Source: Arachidicoccus sp. BS20 (GTDB lineage: Bacteria > Bacteroidota > Bacteroidia > Chitinophagales > Chitinophagaceae). From it: a stretch of 64,000 nt of DNA. Position numbers and translations under genes: made by a program. Location of the stretch: the NCBI RefSeq assembly GCF_001659705.1, contig NZ_CP015971.1, positions 1,860,001-1,924,000 on the forward strand, in the 5' to 3' direction. Below the pieces are notes generated by a model. That model did no database searches and was not told where the DNA came from. It saw only the letters and a list, made by a program, of their open reading frames with translations. Below are positions 18,158 through 27,731 of this stretch, piece after piece (position 1 is the stretch's first letter; each line of letters begins with the position of its first letter).

Positions 18158-18670
18158 TTATTGTTTTAGAAGTTTGGAATAAATTTCATAATTTTCATCA
18201 TCATGGCAAACAAAGATTATTTTTTTTATCTTGTCAGTTCTTTCTAAGAAATTAAACACAGTTTCAATAGCAATTTTAGCCGCTTTTTCTTTCGGAAACT
18301 TATAAATTCCAGTACTAATGTTTGGAAATGAAATAGAGTGGATTTGATTATTTAATGCAAGTTTAAGGGTATTGAGATATGCTGATGATAGTAAACTCAC
18401 TTCGTTGTTTTTGCCGTTATTCCACACTGGACCAACTGTATGGATAACGAATTTTGCAGGGAGTTTTCCTGCTGTTGTTATTACAGCGTTGCCAACTTTA
18501 CAACCTCCTTGTTTGGCTCTTATTTTTTGGCACTCTTCAAGTATAGTTTTTCCACCTGCTTTATGTATCGCACCATCAACGCCACTTCCACCAAGTAGTG
18601 ATGTGTTTGCTGAATTGACAATAGCATCAACTTCTATTCTAGTAATATTGCCTTTTATTAGTTCAACCAT
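18158..18670 (-). CDS. Macrodomain ADP-ribosyl-hydrolase-like protein, copy B
   Basis: Identical to 7231-7743 (MacroD/YmdB-type; [18 protein letters not shown]). Two copies may raise the dosage of the putative reversal enzyme. Confidence 0.85.
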   Translation of the reverse strand: MVELIKGNITRIEVDAIVNSANTSLLGGSGVDGAIHKAGGKTILEECQKIRAKQGGCKVGNAVITTAGKLPAKFVIHTVGPVWNNGKNNEVSLLSSAYLNTLKLALNNQIHSISFPNISTGIYKFPKEKAAKIAIETVFNFLERTDKIKKIIFVCHDDENYEIYSKLLKQ

Positions 18671-18845
18671 TATACACAACAATGTTTGTTATTTACAATA
18701 AGCAGTTTAGAGATAAACATAAAAACTAAGAAACTGTCTCAAAATCTTTTTGAAAACTCTGAGAATCGCGTATTTGATTTTTATGTTCCATTACCTTATT
18801 GAATAAAAATGGTTGTCTCGGACTTTTGAAACTGCCACTTCTTTA

Positions 18846-19217
18846 TTATTTTTTCTCTTGTAAAAGTTTTTCGATGATAGCATCTTTTTCTTTGAACATG
18901 CGTTCGTAGAGTTCCACGACTTTATCAATCGGATTAAATGTCGGATAGTAATTGATAGAAGCATTATCATTGAATGTGCTGGAAACAATGTTGATAGCCG
19001 TTTCTTCATCAAAATTTTTAATAGCTTCCACAGGCACTTTTAAGATAGCGGCGACTTGCTGCAACACATCGGGTTCAATTACTTCCTTCTGCTCCAGTGT
19101 AGATACTTTCTTTTGGTTCCAGTCCTCGCCAAGCCCGTAGGCAAGCCCTTCCTGCTTAATGCCCAGCATCTCGCGAAAACGTTTAATGTTCCTTCCCTGA
19201 TGTATTGTTTTTTCCAT
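18846..19217 (-). CDS. Cro/CI-type HTH regulator, copy B
   Basis: Identical to 7919-8290; the start is taken at MEKTIHQGRN for the same reason. Confidence 0.75.
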   Translation of the reverse strand: MEKTIHQGRNIKRFREMLGIKQEGLAYGLGEDWNQKKVSTLEQKEVIEPDVLQQVAAILKVPVEAIKNFDEETAINIVSSTFNDNASINYYPTFNPIDKVVELYERMFKEKDAIIEKLLQEKK

Positions 19218-19360
19218 ATTAAGTGTGTTGCCGTTCGTACAAAAATAACAAAAACGGCTGTAAAGCATCCGCTAAAATACTTTGGCAATCCTGTAAAGTA
19301 CCTGCTCTAAGAATAGGATACCGTTTTTACGCGCTCGAACTTGTGTAGAAAACAAATATC

Positions 19361-20194
19361 ATGGATGCCGTTATCTCCCCGCTTATAAAAGAAATTGTTG
19401 AAAACTATACGCCGGTATGGGTTATCTGCTTTGCTAAAGTAACCACGCAATACAGCGCTTCCGGCTGTTTTATAGACAATACAAACAACTTTGTCTATCA
19501 CTACTTCCTTTTGGTAGTAACACAAAAAGATACACGGATAGAACATGGGATTCAGGAATTTGCCAACCGGCATTTTACGACAGGATATGTAACCATTCTT
19601 GCCCATGGCAAAGGGACAATACGGGAAGCCCTGCAAAAGCAAAGCCGTTTCTTTTATAGCGTTTACACCAACGGTATTCTTTGTTATACGCAAGACGGGG
19701 CAGCACCGGTACAGGAAATCAATCCCGGGATAACCATCAGTAACGAAACCGCTTATAGGGCAAGGGAACAGTATTTATACCATTACGAATTATCTAAAAG
19801 TTTTAATGAAGCATCGGCGTTCAGTCTCGAAAAGGGAAAATATACCACCGCGGTATTCCTCATGCACCAGACTGTTGAACAAGCCTGTATTGCGTTGCTC
19901 GGCGTGCATATAGGTTACCGTGCAGACATCCACAATCTGGGTAGGCTTATCAATCTTTGCCGGTGTTTTTCCGAAGAGCCGATAACCTTGTTTACCCAAA
20001 CGCCGGAAGAAGAAAGGTTGTTTTCCCTCTTGATGAAAAGTTATTCCGAGACAAGGTACAAGCGCGGTTTTGAAGTAGGGCAAAAAGACGCATATACGGT
20101 GGGAGAACGTGTAAGCACTTTTGTTGAAATGGCAAGGAAACTTTGCCTTAAAGGCTTGGAAATATTGGACAGGCAAATACAATCCTCTTTATAA
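19361..20194 (+). CDS. HEPN-domain protein, copy B
   Basis: Identical to 8434-9267, with the same 18-bp spacing to the next gene. Confidence 0.65.
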   Translation: MDAVISPLIKEIVENYTPVWVICFAKVTTQYSASGCFIDNTNNFVYHYFLLVVTQKDTRIEHGIQEFANRHFTTGYVTILAHGKGTIREALQKQSRFFYSVYTNGILCYTQDGAAPVQEINPGITISNETAYRAREQYLYHYELSKSFNEASAFSLEKGKYTTAVFLMHQTVEQACIALLGVHIGYRADIHNLGRLINLCRCFSEEPITLFTQTPEEERLFSLLMKSYSETRYKRGFEVGQKDAYTVGERVSTFVEMARKLCLKGLEILDRQIQSSL

Positions 20195-20212
20195 ACCGTA
20201 AAATATTTTATC

Positions 20213-20662
20213 ATGAGACCAATGCTTCCATCTGCCAAATTAAAAAGGATAAGAAAAAAACGCCCGCCGCAACTCAAATGGCAAACAGGCGCTTACAGCA
20301 GATACGTTGAATGGGAGGACATATTGCCGTATTCTTTTTTATTGATAGCAAAACTTGTAAACGTACCGCCTGATGACCTTGTAACCGATTTTATGGACAA
20401 CCTGTCTTGCGGAAGCTGGAAGCGTGAAGGGCGGGACAAAGCCAAAGAAAAATTAGTGGATTATTTTATAGCGCATGGGTACGGGCAGGATTATTACACC
20501 GAAGATGATATACGGACGATGTTTAAAGAGCTGGATGCCATCGGCGTCTCGTGGCCTGATGAAGGCAACTCGAAAATGATAGACCTGTATGCCAAATGGC
20601 GGAATAAACATTACAATTACTGGTTTAAAAAATGGTGGCGGAAAATCCGGCGAAAAAAATAG
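20213..20662 (+). CDS. Basic hypothetical protein, copy B
   Basis: Identical to 9286-9735; ends in the tail WFKKWWRKIRRKK before a terminator. Confidence 0.6.
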   Translation: MRPMLPSAKLKRIRKKRPPQLKWQTGAYSRYVEWEDILPYSFLLIAKLVNVPPDDLVTDFMDNLSCGSWKREGRDKAKEKLVDYFIAHGYGQDYYTEDDIRTMFKELDAIGVSWPDEGNSKMIDLYAKWRNKHYNYWFKKWWRKIRRKK

Positions 20663-20668
20663 TGTTAT

Positions 20669-20714
20669 CAGTAAAACAACAAAGCCCGGCTTGCCGGGCT
20701 TTGTTGTTTTACTG
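20669..20714. terminator. Bidirectional terminator hairpin, copy B
   Basis: Same perfect 22-bp inverted repeat as 9742-9787, between convergent genes. Confidence 0.85.
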
Positions 20715-20728
20715 TGATGTATAAATTT

Positions 20729-21061
20729 TTACGAAGCATACGCTTTTTTAGCTTTCCTGTCGCGTAAGAAAGCATCCACCATCTCAAAGACGGTAGCCTT
20801 ATCCTGCTCATTTAATTTTTGAATATCCTGCAAACGGTTCAGGGCTTTGCTGTCAATCTCCACGGTTGTTTTACCCACCAGATAATCCAAAGACACTTCC
20901 AGCGCATCAGCGATTTTTGCCGCTACTTCTACCGAAGGTTTTACCTCATCGCGTTCATACTTGCCGATAATATCGCCGCTTGTTCCTACCGTTTTGCCCA
21001 GCTCGCTTTGCGAGAGGTTTTTACGTTTACGCAGGGTCGTTATGTGTTCGCCGAAAGTCAT
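20729..21061 (-). CDS. Cro/CI-type repressor, copy B
   Basis: Identical to 9802-10134; divergent from the ATPase gene of copy B. Confidence 0.8.
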   Translation of the reverse strand: MTFGEHITTLRKRKNLSQSELGKTVGTSGDIIGKYERDEVKPSVEVAAKIADALEVSLDYLVGKTTVEIDSKALNRLQDIQKLNEQDKATVFEMVDAFLRDRKAKKAYAS

Positions 21062-21140
21062 ATTTATCGTTTAAGATGCTGATATAATAAGTGTTTTGTA
21101 AAATTAGATGATATAAATAACTGAAACAAGAACTATTTTA

Positions 21141-21172
21141 TTTGTGTAATTCTAACAAATCTGCTACTTTTA
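21141..21172 (+). promoter_or_regulatory. Bacteroidota-type promoter for ATPase/recombinase operon, copy B
   Basis: TTTG and TACTTTTA with 20-bp spacing, as at 10214-10245. Confidence 0.5.
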
Positions 21173-21204
21173 CGATAAATATGTCAGATTAAATATTTAT
21201 CCAC

Positions 21205-22848
21205 ATGGCGGCAGACATCCTCATAGACATTACAAATCCTAATGCAATCACGTACTGCACGGAAGAATTAGGCTTTACGATACTTGGCGGCATCCGCATG
21301 GACGGCTTGGACAGATTGCGTGTAACGATGCGTATAGAAGTCATTAATCGAAAGTTCGAGCATTACATGAACAATCCCGATATTGCCGCGTTGCCTGTGA
21401 ACCATAACTTGGATTTATACAATGACGTGCAAACAGAAAAACTCATCCGTAAAGCCGCAGAACGTTTAGAGGTCGGCACATTGCCATTGACCAAAGCCAT
21501 TGCCGACATTACAAGACAGTTGGAGTTGTACCGCCTGCAACAAATCGAAACCAGCCAACAGGAAAAAGTAAAAGCCCGGAAGATATTGACCCCCGAAGAA
21601 AAAGAAGCGGCGATGAATTTTTTAATGCAACCGGACTTAATGCAAAGAACCAATGAACTCATCGGGCAAAGCGGCGTTATCGGCGAAGCAAGCAACCGTC
21701 TTTTAATGTATATCATTTTTACCAGCCGCAAGCGCGCAAACCCTTTACACGTCATCAGCTTTGGCAGTTCGGGCGCGGGCAAAAGCCACTTGCAGGAAAA
21801 GGTCGCCGAACTCATGCCCGAAGAAGATAAGATAGAAAGCACCAGCCTTACCAGCAACGCACTGTATTATTTTGGCGAATACGATTTACAACACAAATTA
21901 ATCTTGATAGAAGACATGGACGGCGCAGAGCCTGTGCTGTATGCGCTGCGCGAACTCATCAGCAAGAAGCACATCATCAAGTTAGTGCCACTCAAAGACA
22001 GTAAGGGCGTAACCAAGACCATTACGTTTAAAGTAAACGGACCTGTGAGCGTGGCAGGCTGTACCACGCAGGAAAAGATATACGAAGACAACGCCAACCG
22101 TTCTTTTTTGATTTACATAGACGAGAGTAAAACACAGGATGAAAACATTATGCAATACCAACGCGCCGTATCGGCAGGGCGCATCAATAAAACGGAAGAA
22201 AACAACACCAAACAATTTTTGCAAAACACGCAACGGTTATTAGAGCAAGTATCGGTCATCAATCCTTATGCGGAATTATTACAGATACCGAGTGAAGTGT
22301 TCAAGCCGCGAAGAACCAATGCGCATTACCTGCAATTTATCGAAGCCGTAACGTTTTATCATCAGCACCAAAGGGAAAGATACACCGACCCGAACACAGG
22401 CGAAACCTTTATCAGCACTACGTTGGAAGATATTGCCGAAGCCAACAAGCTCATGAAATCCGTCCTCTTGCGCAAAGCCGATGAGTTAAGCGGCGCGACC
22501 AGAAATTATTTTGAGTTGCTCAAACAATTTTTGCAGGAACAAAAAGAAAGCACGTTTACCAACCGCGACATCCGCAAACATTTACGCCTGCCTGCAACAA
22601 CCGTAAGGCGTTACCACCATGAGCTATTACAAAACGGTTACATCAGATTGCAGGACGATAAAAAACAGCAAGGTTATCTCTATGAAATCGTCAGCTATGA
22701 AAAATATGTACAGTTGCAAAACAGTATCAGCAGCGTGCTGGATACTATTTTACAGAACCTGCAAGCCGGTGCGCCACCCATGCGCCAAAAAGAAAATGGC
22801 GCACTGAAACGCAAGCCAGCAAAGGCTTTAAGCGCAAACGACCAATGA
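21205..22848 (+). CDS. AAA-like DNA helicase/primase-type ATPase, copy B
   Basis: Identical to 10278-11921 (Walker A GSSGAGKSH, Walker B LILIEDMDG). Confidence 0.65.
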   Translation: MAADILIDITNPNAITYCTEELGFTILGGIRMDGLDRLRVTMRIEVINRKFEHYMNNPDIAALPVNHNLDLYNDVQTEKLIRKAAERLEVGTLPLTKAIADITRQLELYRLQQIETSQQEKVKARKILTPEEKEAAMNFLMQPDLMQRTNELIGQSGVIGEASNRLLMYIIFTSRKRANPLHVISFGSSGAGKSHLQEKVAELMPEEDKIESTSLTSNALYYFGEYDLQHKLILIEDMDGAEPVLYALRELISKKHIIKLVPLKDSKGVTKTITFKVNGPVSVAGCTTQEKIYEDNANRSFLIYIDESKTQDENIMQYQRAVSAGRINKTEENNTKQFLQNTQRLLEQVSVINPYAELLQIPSEVFKPRRTNAHYLQFIEAVTFYHQHQRERYTDPNTGETFISTTLEDIAEANKLMKSVLLRKADELSGATRNYFELLKQFLQEQKESTFTNRDIRKHLRLPATTVRRYHHELLQNGYIRLQDDKKQQGYLYEIVSYEKYVQLQNSISSVLDTILQNLQAGAPPMRQKENGALKRKPAKALSANDQ

Positions 22849-22887
22849 TATTGTAAAATGCAAGCAAGGCAAAAAAAATATTAAAAA

Positions 22888-23859
22888 ATGAAACGTTTAC
22901 CTGTCCGTTCGCCCGCTTACCGTTATGTGGAGCAAAGTTTTAAGGAATGGCTCGAAGCATTGGGTTACGCCTGGCAGGGCGTGTATTATATGCCGATACA
23001 GGTCAGAGGCTTGCTGCATTATTTAGAGCAACAAGGCAAAACCGCTTTACAGGATATAACCGCAGAAGCGATAAAGGCGTATTATTATGATGAGCTGAAA
23101 CAACGGAAAAACTATATGGTCGGTGCAGGCACATTAAGCAGTAAGCACCTCAATAAAAATTTACAGGCGTTACGGAAGTTTGTCGAATACCTGCGACAAA
23201 CGGGCAAGTTAAAAATACCGATGCTCAACATACGGCAGGAAAGCATCCTTGATGCAATCCCCGCCGTACTTACTGAAAAAGAAATACATCTTTTATACCA
23301 AGCGACCGAACAACCTTATGAGAGGAAGCGGCGCGGAACCAATGAAGAACTGCATCTTGCCTTACAACAGAGAGACCGCGCCATGCTTGCCGTATTCTAT
23401 GGCTGCGGGCTAAGAAGAAACGAGGGCTGCCAGCTGAATGTATCCGACATCCACATAGAAAGTTCATTGGTACACGTGCGCAAAGGCAAGGGATACAAAG
23501 AACGCTTTGTACCTGTCAGCAGCAAAGGCTTAGAGCATCTTACCACTTACCTGTATGATGCAAGACCCATACTCATCAGGGATAATAAAGAAGAATCCTT
23601 TTTTGTCAGCAGCAAAAGCGGCAAACGATTGGGCGGGCAAATGCTGTTGTTATGCTTGCAACACCTGATTGCGATTACCGCAACAGAAAGCCTGCAACAA
23701 AAAGAAATCGGTTTGCATACGTTGCGGCACAGTATTGCCACGCACCTGTTGGCGCGCGGCATGGGCTTGGAAAAGATAAAAGATTTTTTGGGACACAGCA
23801 GCCTTGAATCCACGCAGATTTATACGCACTTAATCAATGAAGAATTAAAAGTGGAATAA
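22888..23859 (+). CDS. Tyrosine recombinase (integrase), complete, copy B
   Basis: Identical to 11961-12932; all catalytic residues (R, K, HxLRH, GH, Y) present. Confidence 0.9.
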   Translation: MKRLPVRSPAYRYVEQSFKEWLEALGYAWQGVYYMPIQVRGLLHYLEQQGKTALQDITAEAIKAYYYDELKQRKNYMVGAGTLSSKHLNKNLQALRKFVEYLRQTGKLKIPMLNIRQESILDAIPAVLTEKEIHLLYQATEQPYERKRRGTNEELHLALQQRDRAMLAVFYGCGLRRNEGCQLNVSDIHIESSLVHVRKGKGYKERFVPVSSKGLEHLTTYLYDARPILIRDNKEESFFVSSKSGKRLGGQMLLLCLQHLIAITATESLQQKEIGLHTLRHSIATHLLARGMGLEKIKDFLGHSSLESTQIYTHLINEELKVE

Positions 23860-23874
23860 TAAAACATAATCATC

Positions 23875-24807
23875 ATGGAAAAGTTTAAAGAATGGTTGCG
23901 GATAAAAGGTTACGGCAGTAACACCATTGATACTATTGTGCGGGTAACGGAATATTTTTTTGCGTGGGCGGAAAAAGAAAACTTATCCGACATTACGGAA
24001 ACCACCCACAACGATATTATCGCTTATGTGCAGCATTACCGCCTCAAAGGCACAGGCAGCAAGACGATTGCCCATTATGTATGGCAACTGAAAAAATATT
24101 TTGAATGGTTGATGAGCGAAGGCGAAGTGAGCGACAATCCTTGCAGCAATATTGTTATCAAAGGCATCAAAAGAAAAGTACTGTATGAGATTTTATCCGA
24201 AGAAGCATTAAATGCGCTGTATGAAAACTACCGAACCGATATTGTCTTAGAGAAAACGGAAACGCTGAAAAGCCCGCCGCCGCAGGTTTTGCAGCAGTTG
24301 GCAAGAAAAAGGAACAAAGCGGTGTTGGGCTTGCTGGTGTATCAGGGATTAAGCACAGAGGATATTATCCGCCTGCAATTACAGGACTTACGGTTAAGGG
24401 AAGGCAAGGTGTTTATTGCAGGTACAAAGCGCAGTAATGAACGCACCTTGCCTTTGGAAAGCAGGCAGGTGTTTGACTTGCTGGATTATATCAACGATAC
24501 GAGAAAACAGATTTTACAACGCAGGAATATTACCGAACCGGTACAGGATTTATTTTTAAATATAGGCGAGAGTCCGAGAAAAAACAACCTCTTTGAAATG
24601 CTGGTAAAACATTTAAAACAGATGAACGGGAAAGTAAAAAACATTGACCAGATAAGGGCAAGCGTGATAGTGCATTGGCTGCAAAGGTACAACCTGCGCA
24701 AGGTTCAGGTCATGGCAGGGCATCGCTACATCAGTTCAACGGAGCAGTACCAAGCCAATAATTTAGAAGACCTGAAAGAAGATATTAAACATTATCATCC
24801 TTTTTAA
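23875..24807 (+). CDS. Second tyrosine recombinase with altered catalytic residues, copy B
   Basis: Identical to 12948-13880, including the Ser at the first Arg position. Confidence 0.8.
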   Translation: MEKFKEWLRIKGYGSNTIDTIVRVTEYFFAWAEKENLSDITETTHNDIIAYVQHYRLKGTGSKTIAHYVWQLKKYFEWLMSEGEVSDNPCSNIVIKGIKRKVLYEILSEEALNALYENYRTDIVLEKTETLKSPPPQVLQQLARKRNKAVLGLLVYQGLSTEDIIRLQLQDLRLREGKVFIAGTKRSNERTLPLESRQVFDLLDYINDTRKQILQRRNITEPVQDLFLNIGESPRKNNLFEMLVKHLKQMNGKVKNIDQIRASVIVHWLQRYNLRKVQVMAGHRYISSTEQYQANNLEDLKEDIKHYHPF

Positions 24808-24820
24808 ATAAAAAAATGGA

Positions 24821-24839
24821 GGTCACATTTTGTGATACC
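24821..24839. promoter_or_regulatory. Operator-like palindrome upstream of ORF6N gene, copy B
   Basis: Same 19-bp near-palindrome as 13894-13912. Confidence 0.4.
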
Positions 24840-24887
24840 CAATTACAGAACAATTACTTTTACACATCGAAAAAGCATTGAAAAAAG

Positions 24888-25448
24888 ATGGCAAAGCAGG
24901 AATTACAGGCATTGGTAGCCGAACAGAAAATATTGAATAAAATCTACGTGGTACGCGGCGAAAAAATTATGCTGGACAGAGACCTCGCGGAATTGTACGG
25001 CGTAGAAACCAGAGTTTTAAAGCAAGCTGTCAAAAGAAATATTGCACGCTTCCCGAAAGATTTTATGTTCGAGATGACAAGTAAGGAAATCGACGGCATG
25101 GTATCACAAAATGTGATACCCTCTAAAAGTTATTTTGGCGGCGCTACACCTTTTTGTTTTACGGAGCAGGGTGTAACGATGTTGTCCTGTATACTGAACA
25201 GTAAAACTGCTATTGATGTAAACATACGCATCATAAGGGTTTTTGTGAAGGTGCGTGAATATGCACTCTCCCATAAAGAAATACTGATGCAGCTTGCCAA
25301 AATGGAAAAAGAAATCGTGAGCAGTAACAGAAATATTGAACGCAACAGCAAAGACATTGAAAATATTTTTATGGTATTGAAAGAGCTGATAGAAAAACAA
25401 AGCACCAATCCGCCGAGAAATAAAATCGGATTTAAGCCGAACGATTAA
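24888..25448 (+). CDS. ORF6N-domain DNA-binding protein, copy B
   Basis: Identical to 13961-14521. Confidence 0.8.
   Translation: MAKQELQALVAEQKILNKIYVVRGEKIMLDRDLAELYGVETRVLKQAVKRNIARFPKDFMFEMTSKEIDGMVSQNVIPSKSYFGGATPFCFTEQGVTMLSCILNSKTAIDVNIRIIRVFVKVREYALSHKEILMQLAKMEKEIVSSNRNIERNSKDIENIFMVLKELIEKQSTNPPRNKIGFKPND
25100..25120. promoter_or_regulatory. Perfect operator-like palindrome inside ORF6N gene, copy B
   Basis: GGTATCACA-AAA-TGTGATACC, as at 14173-14193. Confidence 0.45.
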
Positions 25449-26154
25449 GTCCAGCCCACGCACGGCACGGCTTGCAGCAAGCGAACGCACAAACCCAACC
25501 CAATTGCTGTCCTGCGGTCTTGCCGCCTTGCTCACATATTTTTTTGCCGCTTGCCTTTGCTTCGTGCGGCACATTGGCGAATGCCAAAGAGCCGCACAGC
25601 CCATGCTTCACAAGCCGCAAAAAAGCTCTACACACAGGCGGAGGGCTACATTAAACATAAGGTTGCCTTATAGGCGTTTTTGCCAACCCTTATGCAAGCA
25701 TCCCAATCCCAAAAAGCCTATAAGAACCTTATGTTAAGTATCCAAGACCGCAGCCACTAAAGAATAAAACGCTTACACACAGAACCAACGCTGTGTTTTA
25801 TTTTTTGTGGAAGCCGTGCCTTACCCACGCACACCGATACAGGCGTTATCCGTACTGTCGCAGCCGCCGCAAAGATGATGCGATGCAAAACGTTATCAGG
25901 CGGCTTTGACCGCACAAAAAATAATAACGATTGCCTGCATGATGAGTGGGTAAAATCAAAAAAATAAACGGCAATCATTATTATTTTTTGCACCGATTTT
26001 ATTTTATCTTTGTTTTGTCATCGGTAATCTCTTCGCCGCCAACCGACCCTTTAGGGGAAGACGAAAACTGAAAAGTGTACTTACTACACAATCAGGAAAA
26101 ATTGCCGATACAAATCCTGCCAAGCACATACGATAACCTCAAAATCTAAAGATT
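25449..26154. other. Non-coding inverted-repeat region, candidate oriT, copy B
   Basis: Same 700-bp gap as 14522-15227, with both inverted repeats (arms at 25654-25735 and 25916-25989). No gene seen. Confidence 0.45.
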
Positions 26155-27150
26155 ATGTCTTATGCTGTTTTGCGCACTTGCAAAATAAAGACGGCAGCGA
26201 ATGCGGGAGGCTTAAATGCGCACCTTACCCGAACAATGGACGTTCCTAATGCCGACCCCGAATTATTAAAATACAACAGCCGTCCTATCGGTTCGGAAGA
26301 CCTCAATGCCGACATTCAAAAGCGGATAAAAGAAGCAGGCATCCAACCGAGAAAGAATGCCGTGCTTGCCGTAGAAAACCTTTTGACATCGGGCGCGGAA
26401 TTTTTTAATTACCATAAAGCCGAAGACGGAAAGCTGCAAGGCGAAGTAAACAAATGGAGGGCTTTTGAAAAAGCATCCATGCAATGGCTGGAGCAACTTT
26501 ACGGCAAAGAAAACATCGTCAATTTTACTGTGCATAAAGATGAAGGCGCGCCGCATATCCATGCGGTTATCGTGCCTGTTGTCGAGGGCAAATTAAATTG
26601 CAGGGCATTGCTGGGCGGCAGGGAAAAGATGCGCGGGCTGCAAACAAGTTTTGCTGGTGCGGTGGAAGGCATCGGCTTGGAGCGCGGCATAGAAGGCAGC
26701 CGAGCCAAGCATACCGACATCAAAGAATATTATGCCGTACTGAAACAAGCCCAAGCCATTGCCGAAAAAGCAGAACTGCCGCAACAGGATTATAGCATTG
26801 AATTGGATGATATACCGAAACTCATCGGGCAAAAACAATGGAAGCAAATGCAGGAGCAGCTCATCAACCAGCAAATAAAAAAGTTGGTTACCGAACACAA
26901 AAGAATGGTGGAGGCTGTTGCTCTTATTAAAAACGAGAATAAAAAACTGAAAGAGCAAATCAAAACTTTGTCTTCCGAAAATGTGAAGCTGCATAAAACC
27001 AGCCAAAAGCAGTTGGAAGATATACGCAACATTATAACAAGCAAAACCATTACTCCGCAGGTCAAAGCAAAATATATGGACGGCGTGTTATTGCCAAGAA
27101 AAAATACCCAGAATGAAAATCAGGACAAACGCAGAGGTATGCGCAGATAA
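26155..27150 (+). CDS. MobV-family relaxase, copy B
   Basis: Identical to 15228-16223 (motif VHKDEGAPHIHAV). Confidence 0.88.
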   Translation: MSYAVLRTCKIKTAANAGGLNAHLTRTMDVPNADPELLKYNSRPIGSEDLNADIQKRIKEAGIQPRKNAVLAVENLLTSGAEFFNYHKAEDGKLQGEVNKWRAFEKASMQWLEQLYGKENIVNFTVHKDEGAPHIHAVIVPVVEGKLNCRALLGGREKMRGLQTSFAGAVEGIGLERGIEGSRAKHTDIKEYYAVLKQAQAIAEKAELPQQDYSIELDDIPKLIGQKQWKQMQEQLINQQIKKLVTEHKRMVEAVALIKNENKKLKEQIKTLSSENVKLHKTSQKQLEDIRNIITSKTITPQVKAKYMDGVLLPRKNTQNENQDKRRGMRR

Positions 27151-27177
27151 AAGTTGGGCAAAGGTTGCCCAACTTTT
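27149..27177 (+). terminator. Terminator after relaxase gene, copy B
   Basis: Same perfect 13-bp hairpin as 16222-16250. Confidence 0.85.
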
Positions 27178-27208
27178 TGGATAACCCTTGTGGAGCAATG
27201 TACTTTTG
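27176..27208 (+). promoter_or_regulatory. Bacteroidota-type promoter, copy B
   Basis: TTTG and TACTTTTG as at 16249-16281. Confidence 0.6.
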
Positions 27209-27227
27209 TGTTCTAAAAACAAATGGT

Positions 27228-27611
27228 ATGGAAGCAATGAATTATGAATACCTGTTGCGCATGATATATGGCTGCGGCAGAAATAATGACAACGGAGCTA
27301 ATGCCGATATTTATCGCAGACTTGAACAAGCCGAGTGGCATCGAAACGACCCGCTCTGGGGTAAGTCGCAAAAAGAAAAAGAAAATGATTATCGTAATGC
27401 CTTTATGAAAGTTCGGCGGTATGTTGAAGATGCAATGCTTGTCGGTATAAGAGAAATCCAGAATGCCGCCGCTACGGAAGAAGACGTACAGCAACTTAAA
27501 ACTTTACGTACTGAACTTGTAAATATGCAACGCCTAAATAAAAACAGGCTGGATGAAATAATCGATGAAGCCACAAAAATTTTTAGAAAAAATAACTTGA
27601 TAGTTCGATAA
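27228..27611 (+). CDS. Small helical hypothetical protein at element end, copy B
   Basis: Identical to 16301-16684, start chosen downstream of the promoter. Confidence 0.55.
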   Translation: MEAMNYEYLLRMIYGCGRNNDNGANADIYRRLEQAEWHRNDPLWGKSQKEKENDYRNAFMKVRRYVEDAMLVGIREIQNAAATEEDVQQLKTLRTELVNMQRLNKNRLDEIIDEATKIFRKNNLIVR

Positions 27612-27674
27612 ATATCTATCTTTATCGAAGTTCTTTGATGCTGGGATGCGCTGGGAAAATTTTGTATCGATAAA
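27604..27674. repeat. TCGATAAA repeats near element right end, copy B
   Basis: Same inverted pair plus third copy as 16677-16747. Confidence 0.4.
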
Positions 27675-27731
27675 AGGTTGGGCTTAGGAAATCGTTGTAA
27701 TTTTTTGTGTTGTGCATAGGCAAAATGGGAA